A DNA stretch of 64,000 nucleotides from Tieghemostelium lacteum (taxonomy: Eukaryota; Evosea; Eumycetozoa; Dictyosteliales; Raperosteliaceae): contig LODT01000037.1 of the NCBI GenBank assembly GCA_001606155.1, positions 1,922,001-1,986,000 of the forward strand, read 5' to 3'. Positions 1-12,578 of the stretch are shown one piece after another (positions within the stretch are counted from its first letter, which is position 1; each line of letters opens with the position of its first letter). The notes beneath the pieces were generated by a model. It saw nothing but the letters and a program-made list of their open reading frames with translations, was not told the origin of the DNA and made no database searches. A program made the position numbers and the translations under genes.

Positions 1-323
1 CCAATGCAGCTACTATGGGCACTTATATCTATTTCCTTAGAATTATTGGTATCTATTGTTTCCTAATTTATGGTTTCTCTAAGAAAGCTATAAATATATG
101 GAAAGAATCTATCATCTTTGATAATTCTTTGGTATCTGTTATGATGTCTAAATTTACATTCCAAAAATCATCTGGATCTAAAGTTACACAAACTACACAA
201 GTAAACAGTACAACTAATGGTGCTAGAGTATCATCTGTAATGAACAGTTCTGGTGATTCTAATTTCTCATATGATGATGACCTTGGAGGTGACGCAAACG
301 AACCAGATATCAAAGTCAGATGA
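1..323 (+). CDS. C-terminal end of an unidentified membrane protein (5' truncated by window edge)
   Basis: The frame is open from the left edge (codons before the first visible ATG read N-A-A-T) to a TGA at 321-323, so this is the 3' end of a gene starting outside the window. About 107 residues are visible. A hydrophobic segment near residues 6-25 (GTYIYFLRIIGIYCFLIYGF) looks like a last transmembrane helix. It is followed by a basic stretch and then a Ser/Thr/Asn-rich tail ending in an acidic D/E-containing segment, as expected for a cytosolic tail. I do not recognise the family. The gene converges on the PARP gene, with about 100 bp between the two stop codons. Confidence 0.6.
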   Translation, partial: NAATMGTYIYFLRIIGIYCFLIYGFSKKAINIWKESIIFDNSLVSVMMSKFTFQKSSGSKVTQTTQVNSTTNGARVSSVMNSSGDSNFSYDDDLGGDANEPDIKVR

Positions 324-423
324 AAAAACAAAAAAAAAAAAGAATTTAATTTAAATTGTGAAATTACATACAAATATTTAATTGGTTTTTTGTTATATAT
401 AGAAAGTGTGATTTTTGGTTATT

Positions 424-3400
424 TTAGTTTGTTTGAATTAGATATCTCATTCTAATTTGAGAAGCATCATAAACTATATATTCATTCATGTTGAGGAGTA
501 AATCTTTGTCAGGATTTTCAACTTGTTGACCAAGTGGAATGGTAACACCATTGTTGAGAATGATTGAGTTTTGGAAATCTGGACCTCTATGGCCAATACC
601 TTTAGTTGAGTTTGTACCTGGCATTGGAGACTCTAAATAGGTAGCTTGTTTAAGTTCAGCCATAGTGCCAAGTGCAACTTCAGAGAGAACTAAAAAGTTT
701 GATTTACCTCCTCCACAATAATTTATAGATTTCTGGTACATATCAGAGAAATAGACACCCTTACCAAACATGTAACCTGTAACTGGTGCCTCAGGTGGAG
801 CAACCTTAAGACCTTGAGCTAAGATACTAAGGTAATTGGTAGTTTTGGTACCGTGCCATAGGAGATAATGGTTCTTGAGATTACGATGAATTTGGAATCT
901 CTCAGGCTCGCCTTTACGTTGTAACTTGAATATTCTCTGTACTGAATTTGAACTGCACCCTGTATTAACAGCATAATTACGAATAACTGAAAACTCTGGT
1001 GAGTTCTTATCAATAATCTCCAATGAAATCTGAATAGCACTGAAACAGTAGTCATATGGATGCATAGAAGTATTCTGATGAGCAGCAATTAAAATCTTAC
1101 TTACAACTTCCAATTCATCCAAATTCTTTAATTGTTGTAGTTTTTCACTAATCTTTTTAGTGTCGCTGATAATCTCCATCTTGTCAGTTGTGAAATCAGT
1201 GCATGGGATCAATTCATAGTATTGGTTGGACAATTTAATTTGTTCCTCACCAATTTCATTTTGAGTGTTGTAGTCGAGTTTGTTGACTTCGACATGAGCC
1301 AACTCAGCCTTCTCTTTCAAGGTGTCAAGTAACTCTTTGAGTTTGGATAAGATACCAATAGCTTGGGTAATAAGTTCCTTTGAGATTCTACCTAATGGCA
1401 TGATATTGGAGTTGAATCTAAGGTTACTTAATTGTTTCTCAATAGCCTCGACATCACAGAACTGTTTCATAACTTCTTGAGTTTCTTTAGGTAATTTAGA
1501 AGGTGGATAGTTTTCAAGTTTAAATGGCAATAAGAGTTTCTTTTTAGTTCTATCAGTTCTATCAATTTTAACCATATTGTATTTACCAGTTTGTTTTACA
1601 AATCCATTTGGTAGGTCAGCAGTAAAGGCAGCACCAGCTTTTGATTTAAATACTTTTTTGAACTCTGCAATTGCCTCTTCTTTTGGATATGGAGTCTTTT
1701 GGAATTGACCATTGTCACCGATTCTACCCCAACGTTTGAATAAGAAATAGTTATCAGTTTGCTTATTGTAGATGAGTTGGAGGACATAGTAGTTATTCAT
1801 ACCCCAGTGACCAGAAGCAGCGTCAACTTTAGTCAAGAGTACATCATAGATAGCACCATCATCTCCAACGAAGATTTCAGAGTTATCCTTCAATTGTGAG
1901 TTTCTATCGACAACTGGTTTCAATGGTTCTTTCTGAGCTTGTTCTTCTTGATGTTTAGCCATGAATTTCTCATAGTCTTCTTCATAGTTAACAGTTGACC
2001 AATTGGAAATTACAGAAGTCTCTCTAGATGGTAAAGAAGTTGGGTTAACTTTCTTTGCACCTAAGGCAACTAAAGCTTCTGAGAGTTTACCTGAATCCTG
2101 AAGAGATGCATAATAGTTTGCAGTGTGACTACCAATATCTTGTAAGTCAACTGGTGCACCGGCTTTAACAAGTTGATTGAGAAGTTTAACATTCTCATAG
2201 GAACCATATGGAGTTGGGTTAACAAGATGATGAATAACACTCTTTCTGTCGTTATCTTGTAATGTAAGATTAGGTTTGGCAGGTAACAACTGATCGACAA
2301 TCTCTTGGCTATTAAGACGAACTGCATGCATAATAGCAGTTAATCCATCAGCATCTGGGGCATTGATATTAGCCTTGTAAGCCAATATCAATTTTATACA
2401 TTCCTTATTTTGAATGAGTACATAGTAAATCAATGGAGTGACTTTTGTATCTGTGTAAGGGATTAAGGTATTGATATCAGGATTATGAAGTAGCAATTGA
2501 TTGAGAATGGAACTTGGAAGGTCTTTAGGTTTATTAGTTTTCAATACACTAATGGCAAATGGAGTAAATCCTTTCTTATCCTTATGATTGACATCACATT
2601 TATTCTGTAAGAGGAATGATGTGAATGAACTGTTATTGGACTCGACTGCAAAGTGCAATGGAGTCTTACCAGAATTATCAACTAGATTTGGAAGTAATTT
2701 GGCATCAAGTAACTTCTGTTGAACTCTTACAGACCAGTTACTGACAGATGATGGGAATTTACCAATAAAATGGAAGAGATTTCTATTTTTACTTGAAAGC
2801 ACTCCCAATTCTTTAGGATCACGAATCTTGCTGAGTAAGGTAAGAGCCAATTGATACTTGTCAGCCTTGAATGCATCATGAAGTGCATTGAATGAATCCA
2901 AACCACTGTCTAACATGATATAAGCTACACCTTGCCAGTTGTTACGAACAACGTGGTAAAAGAGACCAACTTTCTTTACAGAGTTCTTTTGAATCTCAGT
3001 CTTGTATTTCTTCTCTAGAGGTGGAGTAGAAGGTGTTTGATGTCCATTGGCATTCTCTGCCAAGTGTGCAACTTCAACTTTAATTTTCTCAATTTGATAG
3101 GTAGTCAAAAGAGCCTTGACATTTGCATTCTTTTGAATGAGGGATATAGCGCAATCTGGATGAGAGAACCATAAGGCGAAGGATAATGGAGTATTACCAT
3201 CTTCATCAGCACGATTGATATCAGCACCTCTTTGAATGAGATGAAGTGCTGATACAGTACTACCATGTTGAGCGGCATAGAATAAAGGTGATCTACCAAA
3301 TTTATCGGCAATATCAACTTTAACATCCTTGAATGAACAAATGGAACTTACAAATTGAATTGGATCATAACTGGAACCACTTGAGATATGATTGAATCCC

Positions 3401-6400
3401 ATTTTAATAAAGCAGTAGTGTAATGGAGTACGACCTAGATTGTCAATGGCATTGAGAGAGGCTTGTTTGGAGATTAAAAGATCTTCAACCTCAAATGAAC
3501 TGTTGGCATCTCCAGATGATGCATTGACAGAGTAATGCAAAGCAGTACGGTTCTTTAAATCTACAATCTTTGGATCAGCGTTATTCTTGAGTAGCAATGA
3601 AATTGGGTTATCTTCACCTTCAAGAGACCCATCACTAATAGAACCTTTATGAATACAAGCATACATTAGAGGAGTTATACCTTGATCATTCTTTTGGTTA
3701 ACTGAAACACCTTTGGTAATGAGTTTCTTAATCAATGGGAAATTCATTTTCATACATGCCAAATGTAATGTATTATTCTTATGTTTATCAGAAAGTTTAC
3801 CATTGGCGCCAGAGTCAATCAACAATGAGCAAATATCAAAGTAGCTGTGATTGATGGCAATGAGTAATGGAGTTAAACCATTACAGTCAAGTGTATCCAT
3901 ATTCTTTGGTTTTAAATCAACAATAGTCTTAAGAATAGACAATGTACCTGTATATACAGCAAAATGTAGTATGGATCGTAATTTGGATTTATCCTTTTCA
4001 TCAACATTGGCAGCGGCAGCAGTTTTTGAGGCATCTGAACCATGATCAACAGACATTTCATCACCACTATTGTCATTGTCATTGTCTTCATCTTCATCTT
4101 CATCATCGTAATCAGACATATCTTCATCTTCATCGCTATCATGAGAAGCTGCCTTCTTCTTTTTAGCAGCTTCTAAACTTTCACGAAGATGTGCAGGGGG
4201 CACATATACACTCTTGTTCTCAACCAGAGATACATCAGCTTTAGCTTTAATCAAAAGATCATGGAATGAATTGGTAAACAATAATTCAGTTTCTTTCTTA
4301 CCAGAGGTATTTGTCTTATATTGTTCAATCATTGACATTACTGGAGTGAACCCATCAGCTGAATACTGGTTAATCAGTTGAGGTAAGTCTTTTGATTTCA
4401 AAACAATCTTGAAAATCTCAGGGAAAATGTAAGCAAAGTTCTTTAACAATGAAAATATATTGTTGTGTAGAATATTCTCTCCATTTGGATATTGTCCAAC
4501 TAAAGATGCACCTTGATTCAACAAATACAAAACCATAGCAACATTGGTAGTATCAGAACTGAACGATTGCATAAGTGGAGTTATACCCTTGTTATTTGGT
4601 AGATTAATATCAGCACCATTATCAATTAGTAATTTACCATATTTGGAAAGAATTTGAATCTCACTATCAATGACTTTCTTTAGTTCTACAATTTGTTCTG
4701 GGGTCTTATCAGAATTGTTTTGACGATTATAATAATAAGGTCTCTGTTTAGTAGAGAGTTTTTCATTGACTGCTAAGGCAATGTAATGGAAAGGTCCATT
4801 ACCATCTTTATCAACGTGTTTGACAGATGCTTTACTCTTGGAGATCAAAAAGTCAACAGTTGGTAACTGACCTTCGGATACAGAGTCAGAGATGGTTTGT
4901 AACAGTAGAGATAAACCATCTTCATTGCAAGCATTGGCATCAGCTTCCTTTGACATTAGATACTTACTAGTTCTCAAATGGTTCTTTTTAATTGAAACTG
5001 ACAATGGAGTAGACTTCCAATCATTCTGGTCATTCACAGGGAGTTTAAAAGTCTCAACTAGATATTTTGTAATTTCAAACCAACCATAAGCAGAGGCATA
5101 GTGAAGTAAAGTGTTTTTAGAGGTATCTAAATTCTTTACCATTGCATTCATGTGTAAGAGATAGGAAGTGATAATCAACTCACCATTGACTATAGCTCTT
5201 GTAAGTGCAGTATTCTTGTATTTGTCCTTCTTTTCAATATCTGATTTACCAACTTCAACCAACAACTTTACAGCTGGATAGTGACCATAGGATACAGCTT
5301 TAATAAGTGGAGTATCCTTAGTACCCTTTTCAGCAACATTTACATCCGAACCAGCTTCGAGCAGTAATCTAATAATCTCAGGATTACCATTCATTGCAGC
5401 ATAATGTAAAGCAATTTGAAGTTTCTTATTCTTGAAATTTACAAACTCTTCAAGATTATTACGTTCTTTTGCAATTTTTAGTAATGCTTTAACATTAGCT
5501 AAACGTCCGTATAGACAGGCAGTATTGAGTGGTGTTAGACCTGTAGAACCTCCTAAATCATTCAAATCAGTTCCTCTACTGGCGAGATAGACAAGATTTA
5601 CAGGACTTGTACAAGCAGCTGCATATTGAATAGGTTTGTAACCGTGATGATCAGGTCTTGCAATTTCACCTGGAACTGCTTCTAAAAGGGTCTTTAGGTA
5701 TTTACCATTAGGATTGATAGCTGCGTGATGTAGAGGTGTGATAGATCCACTATTTGGTTTCTTAGTTGCTGATACACTCTTGAAGCTATCCATTTCAACA
5801 CCACTTGTTGAAAGTGCTTGAACATGAAGAACATTGAATCCAAATCCAGTTCTGTCAAATCTAGTTTTAACAATGTGACTTGAGAGCTCTAGATTACCAG
5901 CACGAAGTGCAATAGCAAGTTTATCTTCAATACTTTCTTTCAAATCTGTAAGATACTTGCATGCAAAGTCTATAGTTGACATGGAGACCTTTGAGGACTT
6001 ACAAATAAACTCAGCGAGCTGATCGCAATCTAAATAGTTATTCTGATGATACTGTTCACGATCATGGTTGAAAGCTTCGTTACCTTCTTTACCAGATGCA
6101 TGAGAGACTGCACGAACAGCATGTCCAAAAGTGTACTTGCTATACGACCCAGTACTAGCCTCATGAAACTGTGGTAATGAAGCACGAGTCTTCTTTTCAT
6201 TCTTGCAATCCTCCAAGATCAATTCCAAAGCCTTAAGGTTATTCTCCTGAATTGCATATTCCAAAGGTGACAAACGACTATGTACAGTAGTTCTAGAAGT
6301 CAAAGTACAAAAATCAGTACCCTTGATAATAGTAGCAAGCAGATCCATGTTATTAGTCAACACAGCTCTGGTGGCTTCTCTAACTACACAAAACGAGCAA

Positions 6401-7857
6401 CAAAACTCAAAATCGTTGCTCTTGCTCTCCCATGTTGGGTCCTCGGTTAACTGAGGGATATCAGGATTGGGATTACCCTTTTTAGTCAAAGCCTTTAACG
6501 AGGCTTTAGTAGGTTTCTTTTCAGTCTTGGTTTTGGTTGAGGTCACCTTCTTGGACTCACCTTTACTTCCGACTTTAGATTTCTTTTTTACAGGTTCACC
6601 AGTGGTAATGTCTTCAATTTCCTGGTGAGATTTCTCTTCATCTGATCCTTCCTCATCATCGGATTCCAATTTTCTCTTTTTGGAAGTCTCTTTCTTCTTC
6701 TTTGGAGTACTCTCCTTTTTAGAACTTTTTGATGATTTCTTTGTCTTTTTTGATTTTTTACTATCTTCCTCAGACTCTTCTTCAGATTCCTCTTCAGACT
6801 CCTCTTCACTTGACTCCTCATCACTGGATTGTGCCTTTTTAGTAGACTTCTTTTTACCCTTTGTTGATTTTTTTGATTTCTTAGGGGTTGAAGTGGTTTT
6901 TTTACCTTTTTTGGAAGTAGATTTTTTCTTTTTCTTTGAGTCTTCTTCACTGGATTCCTCTTCAGATTCTTCTTCACTTGACTCCTCTTCAGATTCCTCA
7001 GATTCAGTTTCAACCTTCTTCTTTTTAGATGATTTCTTTGGAGTTGAGGTTTTCTTTGTACCATTTGTTGCCTTTTCTTTCTTTGGAGTGGCTGCTACTT
7101 TCTTTTTAGTCTCTTTAACTGGAGTTTGCTCCTTAGATACAGATCTAGAAGGTTTCTTTTTTGGAGTGGTTTCAACCTGCATCTTGTCTTCTTCTACCTC
7201 ATCTTCCTCTTCATCTTCCTCTTCCTCCTCTTCAGATTCCTCTTGAGAGACATCTTTAATTCTGTTCAATTCCTTTTTGGAAATTCTGTAGATGTTAGGT
7301 TCCTTGGAATTGGCCTTCAAAAGAGTTACCAATAAAATGGATTCCATTGGAATCTTTGATGACTGAGCTTCTGGACCAATCTTATACTCCAATTCATTTT
7401 CTGGGCTGGCATTTAACCATCTTACATAGACTTCAGTATTCTTATTAGAAACATCTTCTAACGATATGGCAAGCCAAAAAAGCTCCTTATCTGAATCAGG
7501 TCTGATTGCAAAACAAGTTCCTTTGATATATTTAATCTATAAATCAAATATCAAGTTAGTTTCACAAAAATATCCTAAATATAATATTCTGTTTTTTTTT
7601 TTTTTTAATTTTAATCTAACACCAAATATGAATAGACAATGAAATTTTAATCAAAAGTGTGTCACATCATCTCTTCAGTTTGATCTTTTACCATTTTTTT
7701 TTTTTCCATAAAATCCAAGAAAATTTAAATTTTTGAGAAAATTAAATTCAATTTGGTAATTGGTATTTAAGATTACCCTCCATTAACTAATTAAATATCA
7801 ATGATAACTTACTTTTTCGGCTTCAGGGTTTCCTCTTCTTATACTAGTGGAAGCCAT
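424..7857 (-). CDS. Ankyrin-repeat / WGR / PARP poly(ADP-ribose) polymerase, about 2385 aa, two exons
   Basis: Exon 1 is 7857-7813 (15 codons, donor GTAAGT). The intron is 7812-7537 and exon 2 is 7536-424 in phase 0. Order of parts: a short N-terminal region (about 16-85) resembling a small chromatin-reader fold (uncertain); a long Lys/Ser/Glu tract (about 85-370); more than 20 ankyrin-type repeats up to about residue 1850, interrupted by an acidic D/E run; a WGR domain (about 1925-2015, motif KRWGRIGDNGQ); a PARP regulatory helical domain; and the ART catalytic domain (about 2190-2385). The full H-Y-E signature is visible: LLWHGTK, GVYFSDM and NEYIVYD. This implies a chain-forming PARP1/2-type enzyme that uses NAD+, probably nuclear, with WGR/regulatory domains giving DNA-dependent control. 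Ankyrin-plus-PARP also occurs in tankyrases, but those lack WGR. D. discoideum has large multi-domain pART proteins; which one is orthologous was not checked. Confidence 0.93.
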
Positions 7858-8054
7858 ATTGTTTTTTTTTTTTGTACTGTTAGTGTTGGTGAAGAGAAAA
7901 AAAAATAAAAAAAAATTGCAAAAACTGTTCTTTTTTCAAATTTTTAAAAAAAAAATATTGATAAAATAGCAAAAAAAGGGATTTTTTGAAGATTTTTATT
8001 TTTCTAAGTAGTCAATCAAAGCAAAATTGCGATAAAAAAATACAAAAAAAATTT

Positions 8055-9555
8055 TTAATTTTCTTTGTGATCTTCGTCTTTTTGTTGATTGTCTTGGTTG
8101 TCTTCGTCATCTTCTTGATTATCGTTTTCCTCTTCATCTTCATAGTTTTCAGTTTTCATTGCATTCAAACCTAATTCTTCATTTTGATCGTAGGTACGTT
8201 CGTATTCAACTTCAGTGAGATTTGGGTCTGGGTCTGGTGCATAGAGGTTTTGAATATAACTGTTGGAAATTGGATCATCTATAATGAGAGTGAATGGAAC
8301 CTCACCAGAGATGAAGGTTTCCAAAGCTTTGGTAACCTCTGCAAATCTCTGTCTGGTTTTAGGATCTGATGAATCACCAGTAAAGAATGGGTTTTTGTCT
8401 AGTTCCTGTAAGATTGCAGTTACTAAACCCTCAACAGTGGTGAATTTACCACCTAATGAACCATGAGTAATTTCCAAATCAATCTCAGGGATGATAGCAT
8501 TGGCTGTATCTGATTTTAAGACATCTCTAGAGAGATCCTCAATGGATTCTACTTTGAGTGTAAGTGTCTTACCCTTCTCAGAGATGGCACCACCTGCTTT
8601 GATTTCATTGTTTTTGTATCCGCATTGGTCGCAGGTGAATGCCATCAATACTATCTGTTTAAAGTATGGTATATCTGTAACTACCATCTTACAATTACCT
8701 GGTGCTCCACAGAAAGAACAATCGTTTGGTAGTTCCAAAACCTCACGATCCTCTAAATTTGTTGGGATCTCTGCTTTTTGTAATTTTCTTTGTTCACCTA
8801 ATCCCAATCCTTCATTATCCTCTTTAGTTCTCTCAAAATGAGTAATCACCAAATTTGGATCAGCCTTTGGTGCAGTTGGATTTTCAATATAACTATTTCC
8901 AGAGGGATCATGAAGAACAAGTGTAAATGGTCCACTTTTCATCTCAATTAAATCTTGAAGTTTTTGTACAAAATTTCCAACTTTTACAGCATTTTCTTCA
9001 TCTTTTAATCTCTACATATTTCATAATTAGTATTACATTTATCCAATTTCGAAATTTGAGATTACTTACTTGAAGATTTTCAACAGCAGATTGAAGATCA
9101 GATATAGATGCAGATAAGATACCTTCAATAGTATTTAAAGAACCTTTTTGAGTTTGGGCTGGTATTTCAAAGTCTAGGGAAGGAATGCTGATGGAGGCAC
9201 TATCCATTTTGATGACTTGTCTATTGAGATCAAGTTTGGTATGTACCATTAATTCAATGTGAATGCCTTGAATTTCAATAGAACCACCGTGTCTGATCTC
9301 ATTGGATGTAAATCCACATTCTGGACAATTGAATGAATAGATTAAGATCTCTTTGAAAAATGGTACTTTAGTCAACATGATTCTAGTCAAACCATCCTCA
9401 GAACGACAATTCATACAGAGACTTTGAATCTCTTCAATTGTATTGTTTTCTGATGAGATTTCTTTGAATTCCTCATGTTTTTCATCTTCTACTTTTGCAG
9501 TAGTAGAAGTGGTAGTTGTTGTTGTAGTTGTTGTTGGTGTTGTACTTGATGACAT
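8055..9555 (-). CDS. zpr1: ZPR1 zinc-finger protein, 480 aa, two exons
   Basis: Exon 1 is 9555-9070 (ends CTTCAA before GTAAGT), intron 9069-9012, exon 2 9011-8055, phase 0. The protein has the duplicated ZPR1 layout. Zinc finger 1 is CMNC...CPECG (about residues 47-80), followed by a ZPR1 beta domain with NEIRHGG and TIEGIL motifs. Zinc finger 2 is CSFC...[10 protein letters not shown] (from about 260), followed by a second copy of the same domain with NEIKAGG and TVEGLV. In other eukaryotes ZPR1 binds eEF1A as a folding chaperone and also contacts the SMN complex. The N-terminus is a Thr run and the C-terminus is acidic and Asn/Gln-rich, both common dictyostelid additions. It lies upstream of the PARP gene on the same strand and diverges from the BAR-J gene. 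Confidence 0.95.
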
Positions 9556-9998
9556 GTTCTCTCTCTAAAAAATTTAGTTATTATTGAATATCTATACTAG
9601 TACTGCACTAAGATTTTAAAAAACGTCTATTCATGAACTAATAATAAAATCGAATGAATAGGAAAAGAAAAAAAAAATTTTATAAATTCAAACAAACTGC
9701 GAATTTCATAAGATTGATTCTGGTATAATAAACATAATTATAATAAATTCATCAAATTTCTTGAGAACAAACTCATTTACAATGAACTTCTATAAATTTT
9801 GAGTATAAGTTTTGCTTTATTTGAAAACACTGTCATGGGGATTGAACGTTGATAGTTGCCAAATAAAATAAATAAAATCCTTTTTTTTTGGAATTTTTTT
9901 ATAACACCCCAATTTTTTTTATATTTATATTTATTTTATTATAATTTCTGTTTTATTTATTTATAGAATAGAATAAAATATAGGAATTTATAAAAAAT
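9556..9998. other. Divergent intergenic spacer, ZPR1 / BAR-J gene
   Basis: About 440 bp of AT-rich DNA between two start codons. It holds homopolymer A and T runs and a TTTATTTATTT-type stretch just before the downstream start. No tRNA, open frame or clear motif is visible; presumably it carries both promoters. Confidence 0.6.
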
Positions 9999-12228
9999 AT
10001 GGAATCTTTTACAGAGAAAATATTTGAACTTCAGAGAAAAGCTACCCAGAGTGTAATGCAAAAAATGGGAGTTTTTGAAACTACACATGATGAACAATTT
10101 GATAATACATTTGGGAATTTTAAGAGACTTGGTGAGTTTCTAGGTCATTTAGAAGATCAAACTAAACAGAGTTTGAATTCCATGGAAAAGATGTGCATAA
10201 ATAATAATGCATTGGCAACTTCACTATGTAATTTTGTACTCTCGGAAATGTCATCTGACGACCCAGAATTCTCAACTGGTCTTCTCAATAAATACTTTTT
10301 AAAAACAGCAGCATCCTCAGCTAGAACATCTACAGCAGATATTCAAAAAGAAGCTGATGCTAGAAAATCAAAATTTCAAGATTCAGTGCAAAGAGTAAGG
10401 GATCTATATATTCTACTCATTAAGAGAATAGAGAGAGGATATATATTAATTTTACATATAGTTATATGATGGATTAGGTACTATTGGACATGAAAATATG
10501 AAAACTGCATTGGATTCTATTGATTATCAGGTACTGAATCCAATTAAAAAAGATCAGGAATTCAATAAGATTACTAAACAGTTAATTGATAAAAAGAAAA
10601 AAGTAACATTGGACTATGACTCTATAAAGAAGAGTTCAGAGATGGAAAAGGTTAGATTGGCAAAAGAGGAATATGAAATGATTTCAAAAAAGACAGCTTC
10701 ACATTTACAAAATAGATCTTTTATCAGGTGTAAATTGATTATTCACAGCATTGTAACCATGATTCAACAATTTTGTGTCTTTTTTGAATCCAATTCTGTA
10801 TTATTAGATGGTTTGATAACATTTATTGAACCTTTGTTGTCATCCTATCAATTAAATGATGAACAACTATCGGATTTATTTGTTTTGAAAAAACCAACCC
10901 CCACTCAACCTACCCCACTAAACAATTCAAATAATAATAATAGTCATAGTAATAATAATAATAAGTTTAATAGTAGTAATAACAGTAGTGCTGGGTCAAG
11001 TCCATATTCACCTCCATCTTACAATGAACATATTAAATCACATCCAATACCTAATAATAATGGTATTGATCCTAATTCATATGGCCAATTCCCAAATATG
11101 TCAACCCAATCACCACACTCCTCTTCATATACATCATCACCATCTACAACTACATCATCTGAGGATAACTCACCTCAGCCTGTACGTAAACAACCTGAAC
11201 CCAAACTATTCAGTGTTTGGGATGAAGATTCAACATCAACCACCACCACAACAACAACAACAACAGCAACAACAACAGCAGACACCAACCAAAAAAGTAA
11301 TCAAACACCCAAGAAATCAGATGACGATTGGATGTATCATTCAACACCTAAAACCTCAACAAATGGAAGTACAGGTATTAATATGAGTAATGATAGTAAT
11401 TGGGAAGATCCTCTAATACCTGAAAAGAAACAAGCTTCTCAACAACCAACTCCATCATCCACACCACAGACTCCACAAAATACATTTAATAACCATTTTA
11501 GAAATTTTAATACAGGTAGTAATGGTATGTCTAATAACAACAATAGTACACCAAATATGAATAACGGTAATTATATGAATCAACAACCAAAATTCCCACA
11601 ACAAAATCAATATCAAAACTTTAATCAACAACAACAAACACCCCAACAACAAACACCCCAACAACAAACACCACAACAACAAACACCACAACAACAAAAA
11701 CCCAAATCGGGTTATGAAAATATTTTTGGAGATTTTGATTTTACTCCACCACCCAATTCAAAGAATCCAAGTCATAATAGTAGCAGTAGTAACAATAGTA
11801 ATAGTAATAGTACGGGTAGTAATGGTTTTAATTCAACCTACTTTATGCCACAACAACCTAGTGTAACAACAACAGCTTCACAACATATAGATGACTCTCA
11901 ATACCACAGACAAGCCATTGAACCAATCATTTCGGATAAGATAAAGAAATGGTCAGAAAAGAATGGAAGAAAGAATAATCTCAGAATTCTCTTGTCCACT
12001 CTACATGAGGTGCTTTGGGAAGATGCTGGTTGGGAGAAAATTGGTATTGGCGCAATGGTAGCTCCAGTTCAAGTTAAAAAGGTTTACAGAAAAGCAATCA
12101 TGGTAGTACATCCTGACAAGGTTCACAATGGCACCATTGAACAGAAAATGATTGCTCAGAGAATATTTGAAAGTCTAAGAGAAAGTTTTGAAGTCTTTAA
12201 AGTTGATCTTGAACCAAACTCTAATTAA
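9999..12228 (+). CDS. N-BAR domain plus C-terminal auxilin-type J-domain protein, 720 aa, two exons
   Basis: Exon 1 is 9999-10394, the intron 10395-10461 (GTAAGG...ATAG) and exon 2 10462-12228, phase 0. Residues about 1-245 form a coiled-coil-rich BAR domain of the amphiphysin/endophilin kind (FETTHDEQFDNTFGNFKRLG resembles the start of Bin/amphiphysin BAR domains). A long low-complexity Ser/Asn/Thr/Pro/Gln linker follows, including tandem PQQQT units and a GYENIFGDFDF segment. The last 90 residues are a J domain with HPD (VVHPDKVH) and the WE.AGWE.I.. context of auxilin/GAK. Auxilin J domains recruit Hsc70 to uncoat clathrin vesicles, and N-BAR domains bind curved membrane. A role in endocytic vesicle shaping coupled to uncoating is a reasonable inference. 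No PTEN-like domain is present. Confidence 0.85.
11627..11697 (+). repeat. 15-bp tandem repeat encoding PQQQT units
   Basis: About five copies of a CAACAACAAACACC-type unit inside the linker of the BAR-J gene. It is in frame and near perfect, so likely length-variable. Confidence 0.85.
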
Positions 12229-12578
12229 AATTCAAACATTTCTCTATTTATTCCTGATATTATTATATTAAAATACAATAAATTCACAAAAAGTGAGTGA
12301 CGCATGGGTTTAAACAAATCTACAACCATATTTTGTAATTTTATGAATCATCTTTTAAAAATGAGTCACTGCATTGGAATTTCAATTTGGAGATAAAAAT
12401 ATGGTTATGAATCACAACTATTTTAGAAAAAAAAAACTGAAAAAAGGTGACGATGCGGGTTGATGCGTCACTAAAAAAATAAATAAAAAAAAAAAAAAAA
12501 AAAAAATTTTACGATATCATTTTTTTACAGTTCACTGTTTATATATATTATTTAGAAAAGACAGACAGAGAAATAGAA
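12229..12578. promoter_or_regulatory. BiP upstream region with bZIP-like motifs
   Basis: About 350 bp between the BAR-J stop and the BiP start. It is unusually rich in TGACG/TGAGTCA elements for such AT-rich DNA: TGACGCAT at 12298-12305, TGAGTCA at 12362-12368, and an inverted pair GTGACG (12447-12452) / CGTCAC (12466-12471) enclosing two GATGCG hexamers. An A-run and a TATATATATTA-like sequence lie just upstream of the ATG. bZIP factors of the unfolded-protein response bind TGACG-core sites in other eukaryotes, so these are plausible stress elements; function here is inferred. Confidence 0.5.

Noticed and set aside
6680-7246. Plus-strand frame rich in Ser/Phe/Asp
   Set aside because: It is the antisense shadow of the Lys/Glu/Ser tract of the PARP gene; no start context or family resemblance.
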